Assembly: GCF_900113305.1 (NCBI RefSeq)
Contig: NZ_FOOW01000017.1
Location: 1 to 56,336, forward strand
Length of the DNA: 56,336 nucleotides
Direction of reading: 5' to 3'
Origin: Prevotella sp. KH2C16
Lineage (GTDB): Bacteria > Bacteroidota > Bacteroidia > Bacteroidales > Bacteroidaceae
Shown here: piece by piece, positions 10,201 through 17,113 of the stretch
Layout: the number at the start of each line of letters is the position of its first letter
Position numbering within the stretch: position 1 is the first letter of the stretch
Notes under the pieces: model-generated
What the model was told of the DNA's origin: nothing
What the model saw: the letters and a program-made list of their open reading frames with translations, nothing else
The model's database searches: none
Program-made: the position numbers and the translations under genes

Positions 10201-11814
10201 GGCTGCCAGATTATAGACATTCTTCATCATCAGGTCCCAGTTTCCCTGCGTGGGGTTGTTGGAAGTGTTCTTCAGGGACTTCACGAAGAGGGCCTGACTG
10301 ACATCCGTAACATCCGAAGCGAACTCCCCCACCTGGTAAGTGCGGCCGCCGTAGGTGTACTCGTAGGCAATGGCGAGCACCTGGTCGGTCTGGATGCCGG
10401 TGCGGAGAGAGACATAGCCGAGCGCCTCGTTCACCGTGTATTCCGACGGATTGAGCAGCCGGGCACTCTCTATCTTCTCATAGTCGGCGCCTCCCACGAG
10501 TCCTCCTCCATCCAAAACGGTCGAGGTCTGGTCGATGTCGCGGGCACCAGCATAGGCTCCCGTCATCTCCGAATACTCCGAGTTGGCTGCATTCGAGGGC
10601 ACGGGCTGCCCCATTACCGCCCATCTCGGGTTCGACACTCTCTGGTTTTCGCCGAGGTCGGTAAGGGCTATGATGCTGCGCGTATTGACCGTAGTACCCG
10701 TCTTATTGGTCGTCCATATCTCCACGCGGTTTATCTTCACGCCCGCGGTGAGGTTAGGCAGGGTCTGCATCCCGGCATCATAGTGGTCGCGAAAATACTG
10801 CGAGAGAAAGAAGTGCATGTTCTCCTCGTAGTCGGCAGCATCTATCTCAAACGGAGTCAACTGCACCCCGCCCCGGGAGGAGACGCTCGTGGAGGAGCTC
10901 TTCTTCTGCGACGCCACCAGCTGCAACTTCAGCTTGCCGAACTGCATGTCGGTGCGGATGCCGAAGAGCGAGCTGGCTCCCGTGATGAGCGAGGAGTTAG
11001 AGGGGAACGACACATTGCCCGCCTCCACGAGCTTGATGATCTCGTCCTCCTTGCCGTCATACTTCAGTTTGAGGTTCTGGGTGTCGAAGTCGAAGGTGGC
11101 GTCGGTGTTGTAATTGAGGTTCATGTTCACCTTGTCGCCCACCTTGCCGTTAACATTCAGGTTGATTTTCTCGTCAAAGTCGAGGGTCGTCGTCTTCCGG
11201 TTGCGGATGGGGAGGCTGGGATTGTCGATGTTCTTAAGGGTCGCCCCGAACTTCAGCTCTGCCGTTCCCTGCGTCTTTATACGGACTCCACCCGGGCCGA
11301 ATATCTTCTCCGCGGGGCCCAGGTCGAAGTGCATGTCGGTGAAATCGAACTTCTCCTTGCCCTTCGCCTGATAGACGGCGTCGTTCTTCGAGCGGAAGAA
11401 CTGGTTGCGGGCCTGCCTCTCGCTCCACTTCTGAAACTCCTCCGGGGTCATCATCACGGGAGCAGCCACCCAGGTATTGCCGATTTTCGAGCCGATGATA
11501 TACCGGTCGAGGGTGTCGTTATAGATCACTTCCTGCTTCAGATTATCGGGTCGCTGGAGGTCGGCGGCATGCTGCCCGAGGTCGTCGAGGGTAACGGGGG
11601 TGGTCCGCTGAATCCTCCACCGGGGGTGAAGCAGCGAGTCGGGAATCTCCTCGTCGGCGTCGATGACGGGCTGCGCCTTCACCCGCACGGTGTCTTTCTT
11701 CGGCTTCTGCCGGGTGCGCACATCCTGACGGAAAGGTATCGACATGGCATATCCGGCCATGCTCAACATGAACATGGCCGCCACAAGCCAGACTATCGAC
11801 TCCCTAAACTTCAT
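4258..11814 (-). CDS. sprA: SprA/Sov, outer-membrane translocon of type IX secretion
   Basis: A giant protein of about 2518 residues, close to the size of P. gingivalis Sov and Flavobacterium SprA. In those bacteria SprA is the very large outer-membrane beta-barrel through which type IX cargo leaves the periplasm. It begins with a hydrophobic signal segment (MKFRESIVWLVAAMFMLS) and continues with long alternating beta-strand sequence, rich in Asn, Tyr and Asp, to a C-terminus GLSLKFSLTR. A basic, charged stretch (RQERRRKREETRKSQPKD) lies around residue 1925. I chose the ATG at 11814 because GGGAAAG precedes it; the open frame could begin nine codons earlier at TTG. It follows ruvA on the same strand after 51 bp. 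The other type IX genes are not in this window. Long plus-strand open frames opposite it are shadows of its GC-rich codon use. Confidence 0.93.
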   Translation of the reverse strand: MKFRESIVWLVAAMFMLSMAGYAMSIPFRQDVRTRQKPKKDTVRVKAQPVIDADEEIPDSLLHPRWRIQRTTPVTLDDLGQHAADLQRPDNLKQEVIYNDTLDRYIIGSKIGNTWVAAPVMMTPEEFQKWSERQARNQFFRSKNDAVYQAKGKEKFDFTDMHFDLGPAEKIFGPGGVRIKTQGTAELKFGATLKNIDNPSLPIRNRKTTTLDFDEKINLNVNGKVGDKVNMNLNYNTDATFDFDTQNLKLKYDGKEDEIIKLVEAGNVSFPSNSSLITGASSLFGIRTDMQFGKLKLQLVASQKKSSSTSVSSRGGVQLTPFEIDAADYEENMHFFLSQYFRDHYDAGMQTLPNLTAGVKINRVEIWTTNKTGTTVNTRSIIALTDLGENQRVSNPRWAVMGQPVPSNAANSEYSEMTGAYAGARDIDQTSTVLDGGGLVGGADYEKIESARLLNPSEYTVNEALGYVSLRTGIQTDQVLAIAYEYTYGGRTYQVGEFASDVTDVSQALFVKSLKNTSNNPTQGNWDLMMKNVYNLAASVEKDKFRLDVKFQSDTAGVYLTYIPEQQVKDTPIIRALGADRLDNNNNAHSNGYFDYVAGYTVSNGRVFFPKVEPFGSYMYDYLVGRGVPADKAATYAFTELYDSTKTVARQIAEKDKYVLAGQFRGTLANVISLGAYNVPQGSVVVTAGGVTLAEGSDYSVDYSAGEVTILNQSIIDAGTPVNVSLESNTDYGQMRKTMFGLNWEYDFTKNFQLSGTVQHLSEQALTTKVNMGSEPLNNTLWGVNLNWKKESQWLTNMLDKIPFLHVTQPSHISLNAEFAQLIAGQSSGTQDNASYLDDFENTTSKMDVSTPSSWIISSVPAMFPNYNDKTTLQSGYDRSLLAWYNIDPLFTRRSSSLTPAHIKSDLEQLSNHYVREVYVNELFPNRDQSSYNGAISTLPILNLAYYPAERGPYNFNYADFNYDGTLANPVRHWGGMMRKLDTNDFETANIEYIEFWMMDPFIYTNRQPDANTYGGDFYINLGEVSEDVLRDGKKFYESGMPVDGSDSFVYTQWGKIPTQATVTYAFATGAGNRALQDVGFNGLTDDEEKTFSSYQTFLTQVQGRVSPDVFQAIMNDPANDDYHYFRGTDFDQAQASILERYKRINMPQGNSPDTESRAESYDTSYKTTPDVEDINQDYTLNEYEKYYQYKVSIRPQDMVVGKNYIVDKRAAMAPLRNGTSEEVNWYLFRIPLEDYESRVGAISDFTSIRFMRMFLTNFRQPVVMRFGSLDLVRGDWRAYEQTLDNSGSSGGVMAVSSVNIEENNDKTPVNYVLPPGIRREQDPSQPQLVESNEQALNFVLSNLGSNEAKAVYKNTALDLRQYKRMQMFVHANAMEQNSTDLADNQLAMFIRLGSDYKSNYYEYEIPLKLTAPGVYDKYSLADCQAVWPEENMLDVPISVFTRLKKERNLARAAGTASYNRVFSAYDEEHPANKVSIKGNPTLGEVKTMMIGVRNLAGSQKSGEVWVNELRMRESDNEGGWAANGNLNVQLSDFGTVNLQGRYISEGFGGLEEGVMQRSTDDYKTYSVTTSLELGKFFPDKAKVSAPLYYSLTKEETRPKYNPLDTDMRLDDALDAAANRHERDSIESIAVTKTTNSNFSLSNVRVGIQNKRHPMPYDPANFSLSYSHSHRYTTGQTTVYEKEDNWRGALNYSWTPVYKAWEPFRKIKNKSKWLEILRRFGLNWLPQNVAFNTELTRNYYELQERDMENLLDTQRPLTFSEQFLWNRDFTLRWDLTKNLHMSFQSATHAEIEEPYTPVNKDLYPDQYSAWKDSVWTSIKHFGTPLDYNQNFQLSYQLPLNLIPLFDWVNANATYNATYSWVRGTDLEDGTSLGNTVTNNRDLNINATFSMERLYNHIPFLRKANERFNKEPSRSQIDRERQERRRKREETRKSQPKDARDRAAERQQKALPRNQRSFEKEITLLPDTIISVNHGKKTRRFTLTARTEDGRPYPLKFRKVGEDQIKITSKVDSALRLKITVTPKPPLDNQSWYKTAQAAARLLMMVRNVSVSYRNQYSMSLPGFMPTVGDAFGQTRGTGALSPGLDFAFGLTGDSYIERARENDWLLMNSSYAMPATSNQTSDLQLRMTLEPVKNLKIDLNAARTQTRAKSVQYMYAGNPTTQSGTFTMTTISLRSAFEGIGDAASGFRSKSFDRFCASLDGFRDRVEARYAGAPYPLSSPLAGQTFDAVNGGVDRYSADVMIPAFLATYTSGGGRSLDIFPALSRLLPNWTVRYSGLTRLPWFREVFKSFNVNHSYKSIYAVGSYSSFSTYMEYMNGLGFVSDATTGNPVPSSMYNVSTVSINEAFSPLLGIDMTFENNLTAKLEYRTTRVLSLSMTSVQINEATSHDWVIGMGYRINNLRLFGDGGRRKVKNKKNATQPGTAPAAGRGRANHDLNLRLDLSYRRQASISRDIASMTSAASSGNTALKLSFSADYTLSRLLTMSFYYDRQTNRPLLASNSYPTTTRDFGLSLKFSLTR

Positions 11815-11865
11815 CGTCTGCTTTCCCTGCCCGTTCTCCAAAGGGAGACCGGAGGGGCATCTCCT

Positions 11866-12480
11866 TTATTTTATCAGCTTCAGCGCCAGTTTCACCACTT
11901 GCTCCACGGGCAGCTCGGGCTGCTCCTTGAGGATGGATAACACCACCTTGGCCGACGGCGCGGGCGAGAACCCGAGCATGGTGAGGGCACTCACGGCCTC
12001 GTCCTTCACGGCCGCATCGACGGCCGACGACGGCTCCGTGCTCACATGCAGCTCCTGTGCGATGCCGCTGTTGACAATCTTGTCCCGAAGGTCGACGATG
12101 ATGCGCTGCGCCGTCTTCAGCCCGATGCCCTTCACGCCTTTGAGCATCTTCTCGTCGCCGTTGGCAATGATGTTGCAGAGCTCCGACGGCGAGGAGGCCG
12201 AGAGAATCATGCGGGCGGTGTTGGCTCCCACTCCCGACACGGTGATGAGCATCCGGTAGAGCTCGCGCTCCTGCCTGGAAGCGAAGCCATAGAGCGAGAA
12301 CGAGTCGTCGCGGCCTCCCGTAACGAGCGACTCGTGGACATAGATCTTCACCTCTTTCCTGCCCTGAAGGGCCGTGTAAGTATTCAGCGAAATGTTCAGC
12401 GCATAGCCCACGCCGCCGGTCTCCACGACCGCCAGGGCGGGGGTAAGTTCCGTCAATTCGCCCCTGATGTATTCTATCAT
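11866..12480 (-). CDS. ruvA: Holliday junction branch-migration protein RuvA
   Basis: A 204-residue RuvA, normal length. RuvA binds four-way junctions as a tetramer and loads the RuvB motor, acting in recombination repair. The N-terminal OB-fold domain begins MIEYIRGELTEL. Two helix-hairpin-helix motifs are visible as VSGVGANTARMILS and VKGIGLKTAQRIIVDL. The C-terminal RuvB-contacting domain (from about residue 155, DEAVSALTMLGFSP) follows an acidic and alanine-rich linker. The start at 12480 matches the conserved N-terminus; the open frame runs 39 codons further upstream, but that part does not look like RuvA. sprA follows 51 bp downstream on the same strand. Confidence 0.96.
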   Translation of the reverse strand: MIEYIRGELTELTPALAVVETGGVGYALNISLNTYTALQGRKEVKIYVHESLVTGGRDDSFSLYGFASRQERELYRMLITVSGVGANTARMILSASSPSELCNIIANGDEKMLKGVKGIGLKTAQRIIVDLRDKIVNSGIAQELHVSTEPSSAVDAAVKDEAVSALTMLGFSPAPSAKVVLSILKEQPELPVEQVVKLALKLIK

Positions 12481-12592
12481 TTCCGTTCTTGTTTGGTATA
12501 TATACGATAATAGTAACGCCCGTCCAGCCTGATTTATTGCGCGAGTACTTCTTTTATTAGCCGGAATTTTCACCGGAAGCGGCTTCCTGCCT

Positions 12593-12658
12593 GACAAAAT
12601 CGCCGAGATTGTGGGACAAAATCGCCGAGATCATCCGACAAAATCGCCGATTTTGTCA
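12593..12658. repeat. 22-bp palindrome array, GACAAAATCG type, three units
   Basis: Three exact 22-bp units starting at 12593, 12615 and 12637. Units one and two read GACAAAATCGCCGAGAT plus five variable bases. The third is a perfect 21-bp palindrome with arms GACAAAATCG and CGATTTTGTC. It lies between the divergent genes ruvA and ddh, about 110 bp from the ruvA start. The rest of the 12481-12821 gap holds the ddh promoter and no gene. Confidence 0.9.
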
Positions 12659-12777
12659 GCCTCCCTGCCGTCTCTCGTCTCACCGGCTGCCAACTCCTGA
12701 AATGCAAAAGCCCGTTAAAAGGATTTCCAAAATCAAAAAAATCAAGAGGAAACGGATGGTTTTTCGTGGGAAAGATG

Positions 12778-12785
12778 TACTTTTG
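12778..12785 (+). promoter_or_regulatory. -7 box for ddh
   Basis: TACTTTTG matches TAnnTTTG and lies 36 bp before the first ddh start codon. The upstream TTTTTCG at about 12759 is a poor -33 candidate. Confidence 0.55.
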
Positions 12786-12821
12786 CGGTAGTTAAAAGAT
12801 TGTATAACATCATTAGAAACC

Positions 12822-13727
12822 ATGGTCATGAAGAAAATCAGAGCAGCCGTAGTGGGCTACGGCAATATCGGACAATATACCGTCCAGGCGCTCGAAGCCT
12901 CCAAAGACTTTGAAATTGCCGGCATCGTACGCCGCAACGGCAGTGAGAACAAGCCGGCCGAACTGGCGGCATATCCCGTAGTGAAGAACATCAGGGAACT
13001 CCAGCAGGTGGATGTGGCCATCCTCGCCACGCCCACGAGAAGCTGTCCGGAATACGCCAAGGACATCATTCCGCTCGGCATCAACACCGTCGACAGCTTC
13101 GACATTCACACCGGCATCCTCGACTATCGCACGGAGATGATGCCCCTCTGCAAGGCCAACGGCCGCGTCAGCGTCATCTCGGCGGGCTGGGATCCGGGGT
13201 CTGACTCCGTGGTGCGCGTGCTCCTCGAGAGCCTCGCTCCCAAGGGACTGAGCTACACCAACTTCGGTCCGGGCATGTCGATGGGCCACTCTGTCTGCGC
13301 CCGCGGCAAGAAAGGCGTGAAGAACGCGCTCTCCGTTACCATCCCGCGGGGCGAGGGCATCCATCGCCGCATGGTCTATGTGGAGCTGGAAGAGGGCTCC
13401 ACCCTCGAGGCCGTAACCGCCGAAATCAAGGCCGACCCCTACTTCGCCCACGACGAGACGCATGTGTTTGCGGTGCCGTCGGTAGACGATGTGCGCGACA
13501 TGGGCCACGGCGTGAACCTCGTGCGCAAGGGAGTGAGCGGCAAGACACCTAACCAGCGCTTCGAATTCAACATGAGCATCAACAACCCGGCGCTGACGGC
13601 ACAGGTGCTCGTGAATGTCGCCCGTGCGTCGATGCGCCTGCAGCCGGGCTGCTACACCATGCCCGAGATTCCCGTCATCGACCTGCTTCCGGGCAGCCGC
13701 GAGGACATCATCGGCACGCTGGTATAG
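12822..13727 (+). CDS. ddh: meso-Diaminopimelate D-dehydrogenase
   Basis: A 301-residue NADPH-dependent enzyme that interconverts L-2-amino-6-oxopimelate (with ammonia) and meso-diaminopimelate. It gives a one-step route to meso-DAP for peptidoglycan and lysine. The Rossmann fold is visible at the N-terminus (AAVVGYGNIGQYTVQAL, GxGxxG), followed by VRRNGSENK, where NADPH phosphate binding is expected. The middle carries SAGWDPGSDSVVRVL and NFGPGMSMGHSVCARG, typical of the family's substrate domain. The start could be ATG 12822 (MVMKK) or ATG 12828 (MKK); no strong ribosome site decides. It is probably transcribed alone, because the next gene has its own promoter 110 bp on. Confidence 0.93.
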   Translation: MVMKKIRAAVVGYGNIGQYTVQALEASKDFEIAGIVRRNGSENKPAELAAYPVVKNIRELQQVDVAILATPTRSCPEYAKDIIPLGINTVDSFDIHTGILDYRTEMMPLCKANGRVSVISAGWDPGSDSVVRVLLESLAPKGLSYTNFGPGMSMGHSVCARGKKGVKNALSVTIPRGEGIHRRMVYVELEEGSTLEAVTAEIKADPYFAHDETHVFAVPSVDDVRDMGHGVNLVRKGVSGKTPNQRFEFNMSINNPALTAQVLVNVARASMRLQPGCYTMPEIPVIDLLPGSREDIIGTLV

Positions 13728-13836
13728 TCTGCGGGAACCCTTAAGAGGGCGGATTCGGAATGTTGCGAAATCTTAACGATATGCTAAAAAAAACTATATT
13801 CCTCCCGAAAAGTGAACACCTGTCGGGAAAAAGGTT

Positions 13837-13844
13837 TATATTTG
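13837..13844 (+). promoter_or_regulatory. -7 box for the FMN-binding protein gene
   Basis: TATATTTG is a full TAnnTTTG match 32 bp before the start at 13877. A CCCGA...TCGGG dyad (about 13804-13829) lies just upstream and could be an operator or the tail of the ddh transcript. Confidence 0.6.
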
Positions 13845-13876
13845 CGTCCGAATTCACAGTTTAAAGGTAAGAAGAA

Positions 13877-14278
13877 ATGGATAAGAGAACACTTGGAATG
13901 ATAGCCACGGTAATGGCCATTGTGGGCGTGGCTTTCCTGATCAGCGCCAAGCCGGCCAGCGATGTCATGACCCAAGAGGGCCAGACCACCGTCGTCAACA
14001 CCCAGCAACTGGGCAAGAAGGTGAAGGGCTACATGGGCAATACTCCCGTGAAGATATACATTCACAGGAACAAAATCGAAAAGGTGGAAGCCTTGGGAAA
14101 CCGGGAGACCCCCAAATACTTTGCCAAAGCCAAGACTTTGCTCAAGCAATATGAGGGCAAAAGCGTAACCAAGGCCACCAAGGTGGAGGTAGACGGCGTG
14201 AGCGGAGCCACCCTCTCGTCGAACGCCTTGAAGAAGAATGTGCAGCTCGGACTGGAGTATTACAAGGAGCACAAGTAG
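13877..14278 (+). CDS. Small exported FMN-binding domain protein with a DxxSGAT motif
   Basis: A 133-residue protein with one N-terminal hydrophobic segment (residues 6-23, an anchor or signal peptide) followed by one FMN-binding domain like those of NqrC, RnfG and NosR. The motif DGVSGATLSS near residue 111 fits D-x-x-S/T-G-A-T, in which ApbE-type flavin transferases attach FMN to the Thr in known proteins. The domain therefore probably lies outside the cytoplasmic membrane and carries covalent FMN. No apbE, nqr or rnf gene is beside it, so the electron donor and acceptor are unknown. A strong terminator follows, so it seems to be monocistronic. Confidence 0.85.
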   Translation: MDKRTLGMIATVMAIVGVAFLISAKPASDVMTQEGQTTVVNTQQLGKKVKGYMGNTPVKIYIHRNKIEKVEALGNRETPKYFAKAKTLLKQYEGKSVTKATKVEVDGVSGATLSSNALKKNVQLGLEYYKEHK

Positions 14279-14310
14279 ACCCGACAGTCTGCCGAACGAC
14301 AGAGATACAG

Positions 14311-14343
14311 GGAGAATCTTTTCGAAAGATTCTCCTTTTTTTA
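14311..14343 (+). terminator. Rho-independent terminator after the FMN-binding gene
   Basis: GGAGAATCTTT-TCG-AAAGATTCTCC is a perfect 11-bp stem with a 3-base loop (14311-14335), followed at once by an 8-T run. It also separates the next gene's promoter from upstream transcription. Confidence 0.92.
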
Positions 14344-14375
14344 TTTGCTTCTTTGAAGATCTTTACCTATATTTG
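14344..14375 (+). promoter_or_regulatory. Promoter for the first SusC/SusD pair
   Basis: A TTTG -33 element (14344-14347) and TATATTTG -7 element (14368-14375) are 20 bp apart, a textbook Bacteroidota spacing. The start codon at 14401 is 26 bp beyond. The -33 box abuts the preceding terminator. Confidence 0.75.
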
Positions 14376-14400
14376 TGCTCAACAATCTATCCTTTACACT

Positions 14401-17103
14401 ATGCTAACATACCTACGACCTTGTCTTGTCGCCCTCCTCACGGCAACCAGTATCCCGGCCTGTGCCCAACGAATACAGAACGCCGACACGGCCTCCGTCA
14501 TCTCACGGCTCGGATCAGCCGACAGAATCACCGAGAAGCGCATGAACAAAGGCCTCGTAACCAATCCGCTCGAAGCCCTCAACGGCCAGGCCGCGGGCGT
14601 GAATGTGTCGTCGAGCGGCTCCGACAGGATGGCCATGCTCAGCTCCGTCCGCGTCCGAGGCACCACCTCGCTGACCGGAGGCAACGATCCGCTGGTCATC
14701 ATCGACGGCGTATCCTCCGATCTGGCCACCCTCTCGACGATTTATCCGGCCGACATAGAGAGCTTCACCATCCTCAAGAACGCCTCGGAGACCGCACAGT
14801 ATGGCACTCGGGGAGCCTCGGGCGTAATTCAGGTGGCCACGAAGCACGGCCACGAGGGTCAGTTCCACATCTCCTACGACGGCAACATCGGCTTTGAGTC
14901 GGTCTATAAAACCATCGGCATGCTGGGCCGCGAGGGGTATATCGGCACGGCGAAGCTGCTCGGTCTCGACTATAACGACGGCGGCCACGACACCGATTTC
15001 CAGCAGGAAATCACCCGGACGGGCTTTGTGCAGAACCATCACATCGCCTTCAGCGGAGGCACGGAGAAGTCAAACTACCGTGCGTCGGTGGGCTTCATGA
15101 ACCATAACATGGTCGTGAAAATCAACAAATACCAGAACTTCGTAGCGAAGATAGACCTCACGCAGTCGGCCTTCGACGACTTCCTGAAAATCGATCTGGG
15201 CGTGTTCGGCTCGTCGCAGAAGGCCTGGAACATCTTCGACAAGCAGAAGCTGTTCTACTCGGCGGCGACGCAGAACCCGACATTCCCCTTCGGAAGGGAT
15301 GCCGACGGCAACTGGAACAAGAACTCCACGGCGTCGCAGATCAATCCGCCGGGAGCCCTGCTGGGGGAGAAGAACGACGAGAAGAGCCTCAACTTCAATA
15401 CGCATGTGAAGCTGCTCTTTGCCCTGGCAAAGAACCTGAACCTCTCGCTCTTCGGCTCCTACTCGTATAACTCCCTGGAAAATGCCCAGTTCTGCCCTAC
15501 TTGGGTCTGGGCCCAGGGACAGGCCTATCGGGGAGAACAGAAGACGGAATCCCTCCTGGGCAACATCATGCTCGACTATAAGTATGCCGCGGGACCGCAT
15601 GCCCTCGACCTCACCCTGCTCGGCGAGTATCAGCGACAGAACCTATCGGGGTTCTGGACCTTGGCGAAAGGATTCACGGACAACGCCTTCGGCTACGACA
15701 ATCTCGGCGCGGGCTCCATCCTCCCGTATGGAGGAACGGGCAGTAAGTTCGAGAATCCTGCGCTGGCTTCCGGCATGGGGAGCATAGGCTACACGCTCTT
15801 GGGGCGATACAAGCTGAACCTCACCCTGCGCGCCGACGGCAGTTCCATGGTAGGGAAGAACAACCGATGGGGCTTCTTCCCCTCCGTTTCGGCCGAGTGG
15901 GACCTTCGCAAGGAACCCTTCCTGTCGTCCGTTCCTCTCAAGGCGGTATCCCAACTCAAGCTGCGCACCGGCTACGGGGAGTCGGGCAACTTAGGAGGAA
16001 TCAGCCCGTTTAACTCCCTCCAGCTGTTCAGTCCCAACGGCGTCGTGCCCTTCAACGGGTCTACCACGGTAACGATGGGCATCCTGCGCAATGTAAACCC
16101 CGACCTGAAATGGGAGACGAGGGGCACTTTCAACATCGGAGCAGACCTCGGCTTCTGGAACAACCGCGTCGTCATGACCGCGGAATACTACTATTCCAAG
16201 ACGCGCGACATGCTCTATCTCTATGATGTTCCCGTGCCCCCGTTCGCCTACGACAAGCTGCTGGCCAACATCGGAAGCATGAGCAACAGCGGATTTGAGC
16301 TCGGCATGGGTATCACGCCGATACTGAAACGGGACATGGAGCTGAATGTCAATGTGAACATTGCTTTCCAGAAGAACAAGATTCTGTCGCTGAGCGGCGA
16401 CTATAACGGTACCCGGATGAGCGCTCCCGACATCACCAGCATCGGCCAGTTGAACGGAGCGGGGTTCCACGGAGGCAACAACAACATCGTCTACCAGATC
16501 GTCGGACAGCCCTTAGGGGTGTTCTACCTGCCCCATTGCACGGGGCTCCAGCAGAACGTCGACGGCTCCTATCGCTACCAGATAGAAGACCTTGACCACA
16601 GCGGGGGCGTGAACATCGAGGACGGAGGCGACCGCTACATTGCTGGACAGGCCACCCCGAAGATGACGCTGGGCTCCAACATCAGCTTCAGATACAAGGA
16701 TTTTGACATCAGCATGCAGCTGAACGGGGCCTTCGGGCACAAAATCTACAACGGCAGCGCCCTCACCTATATGAACATGGGCAGCTTCCCCGACTACAAT
16801 GTCATGTCGGATGCGCCCCGGCAGAACATCAAAGACCAGACGGCCACCGACTATTGGCTGGAACGAGGGGACTACCTGAACCTCGACTACCTCACCGTCG
16901 GGTGGAATGTTCCCGTCAAATCGCGCTATATAAGCCTGCTCAGACTCTCCTGCTCGGTAAACAACCTGCTCACCATTACCAGCTACAGCGGCCTCTCACC
17001 GATGATAAACAGCTACATCGCCGACAGCACCCTGGGCATCGACGACAAGCGCTCCTACCCGCCCTACCGCTCTTTCAGCTTCGCACTAAGCATTCAATTC
17101 TAA
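14401..17103 (+). CDS. SusC/RagA-type TonB-dependent outer-membrane transporter, short form
   Basis: A 900-residue TonB-dependent receptor that would import a nutrient across the outer membrane with the SusD protein encoded next. The signal peptide is MLTYLRPCLVALLTATSIPACA. The plug domain follows almost directly (NPLEALNGQAAGVNVSS, VRGTTSLTGGNDPLVIIDGV, then YGTRGASGVIQVATK), then a long barrel ending in SFSFALSIQF with a terminal Phe. The roughly 100-residue carboxypeptidase-regulatory-like domain found before the plug in most SusC proteins, and in the second SusC here, is missing. I start at ATG 14401 because the signal peptide fits; an in-frame upstream ATG at 14353 precedes the promoter -7 box. 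The substrate is unknown. Confidence 0.93.
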   Translation: MLTYLRPCLVALLTATSIPACAQRIQNADTASVISRLGSADRITEKRMNKGLVTNPLEALNGQAAGVNVSSSGSDRMAMLSSVRVRGTTSLTGGNDPLVIIDGVSSDLATLSTIYPADIESFTILKNASETAQYGTRGASGVIQVATKHGHEGQFHISYDGNIGFESVYKTIGMLGREGYIGTAKLLGLDYNDGGHDTDFQQEITRTGFVQNHHIAFSGGTEKSNYRASVGFMNHNMVVKINKYQNFVAKIDLTQSAFDDFLKIDLGVFGSSQKAWNIFDKQKLFYSAATQNPTFPFGRDADGNWNKNSTASQINPPGALLGEKNDEKSLNFNTHVKLLFALAKNLNLSLFGSYSYNSLENAQFCPTWVWAQGQAYRGEQKTESLLGNIMLDYKYAAGPHALDLTLLGEYQRQNLSGFWTLAKGFTDNAFGYDNLGAGSILPYGGTGSKFENPALASGMGSIGYTLLGRYKLNLTLRADGSSMVGKNNRWGFFPSVSAEWDLRKEPFLSSVPLKAVSQLKLRTGYGESGNLGGISPFNSLQLFSPNGVVPFNGSTTVTMGILRNVNPDLKWETRGTFNIGADLGFWNNRVVMTAEYYYSKTRDMLYLYDVPVPPFAYDKLLANIGSMSNSGFELGMGITPILKRDMELNVNVNIAFQKNKILSLSGDYNGTRMSAPDITSIGQLNGAGFHGGNNNIVYQIVGQPLGVFYLPHCTGLQQNVDGSYRYQIEDLDHSGGVNIEDGGDRYIAGQATPKMTLGSNISFRYKDFDISMQLNGAFGHKIYNGSALTYMNMGSFPDYNVMSDAPRQNIKDQTATDYWLERGDYLNLDYLTVGWNVPVKSRYISLLRLSCSVNNLLTITSYSGLSPMINSYIADSTLGIDDKRSYPPYRSFSFALSIQF

Positions 17104-17113
17104 GCTTTTACCC

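Noticed and set aside
8443..11940. Very long plus-strand open frame of 1165 codons opposite sprA
   Set aside because: It is a shadow of the GC-rich codon use of sprA: its translation is low-complexity (rich in Arg, Gly, His, Val), and it has no promoter, ribosome site or family features. The same applies to the 852-codon frame at 4084-6642.
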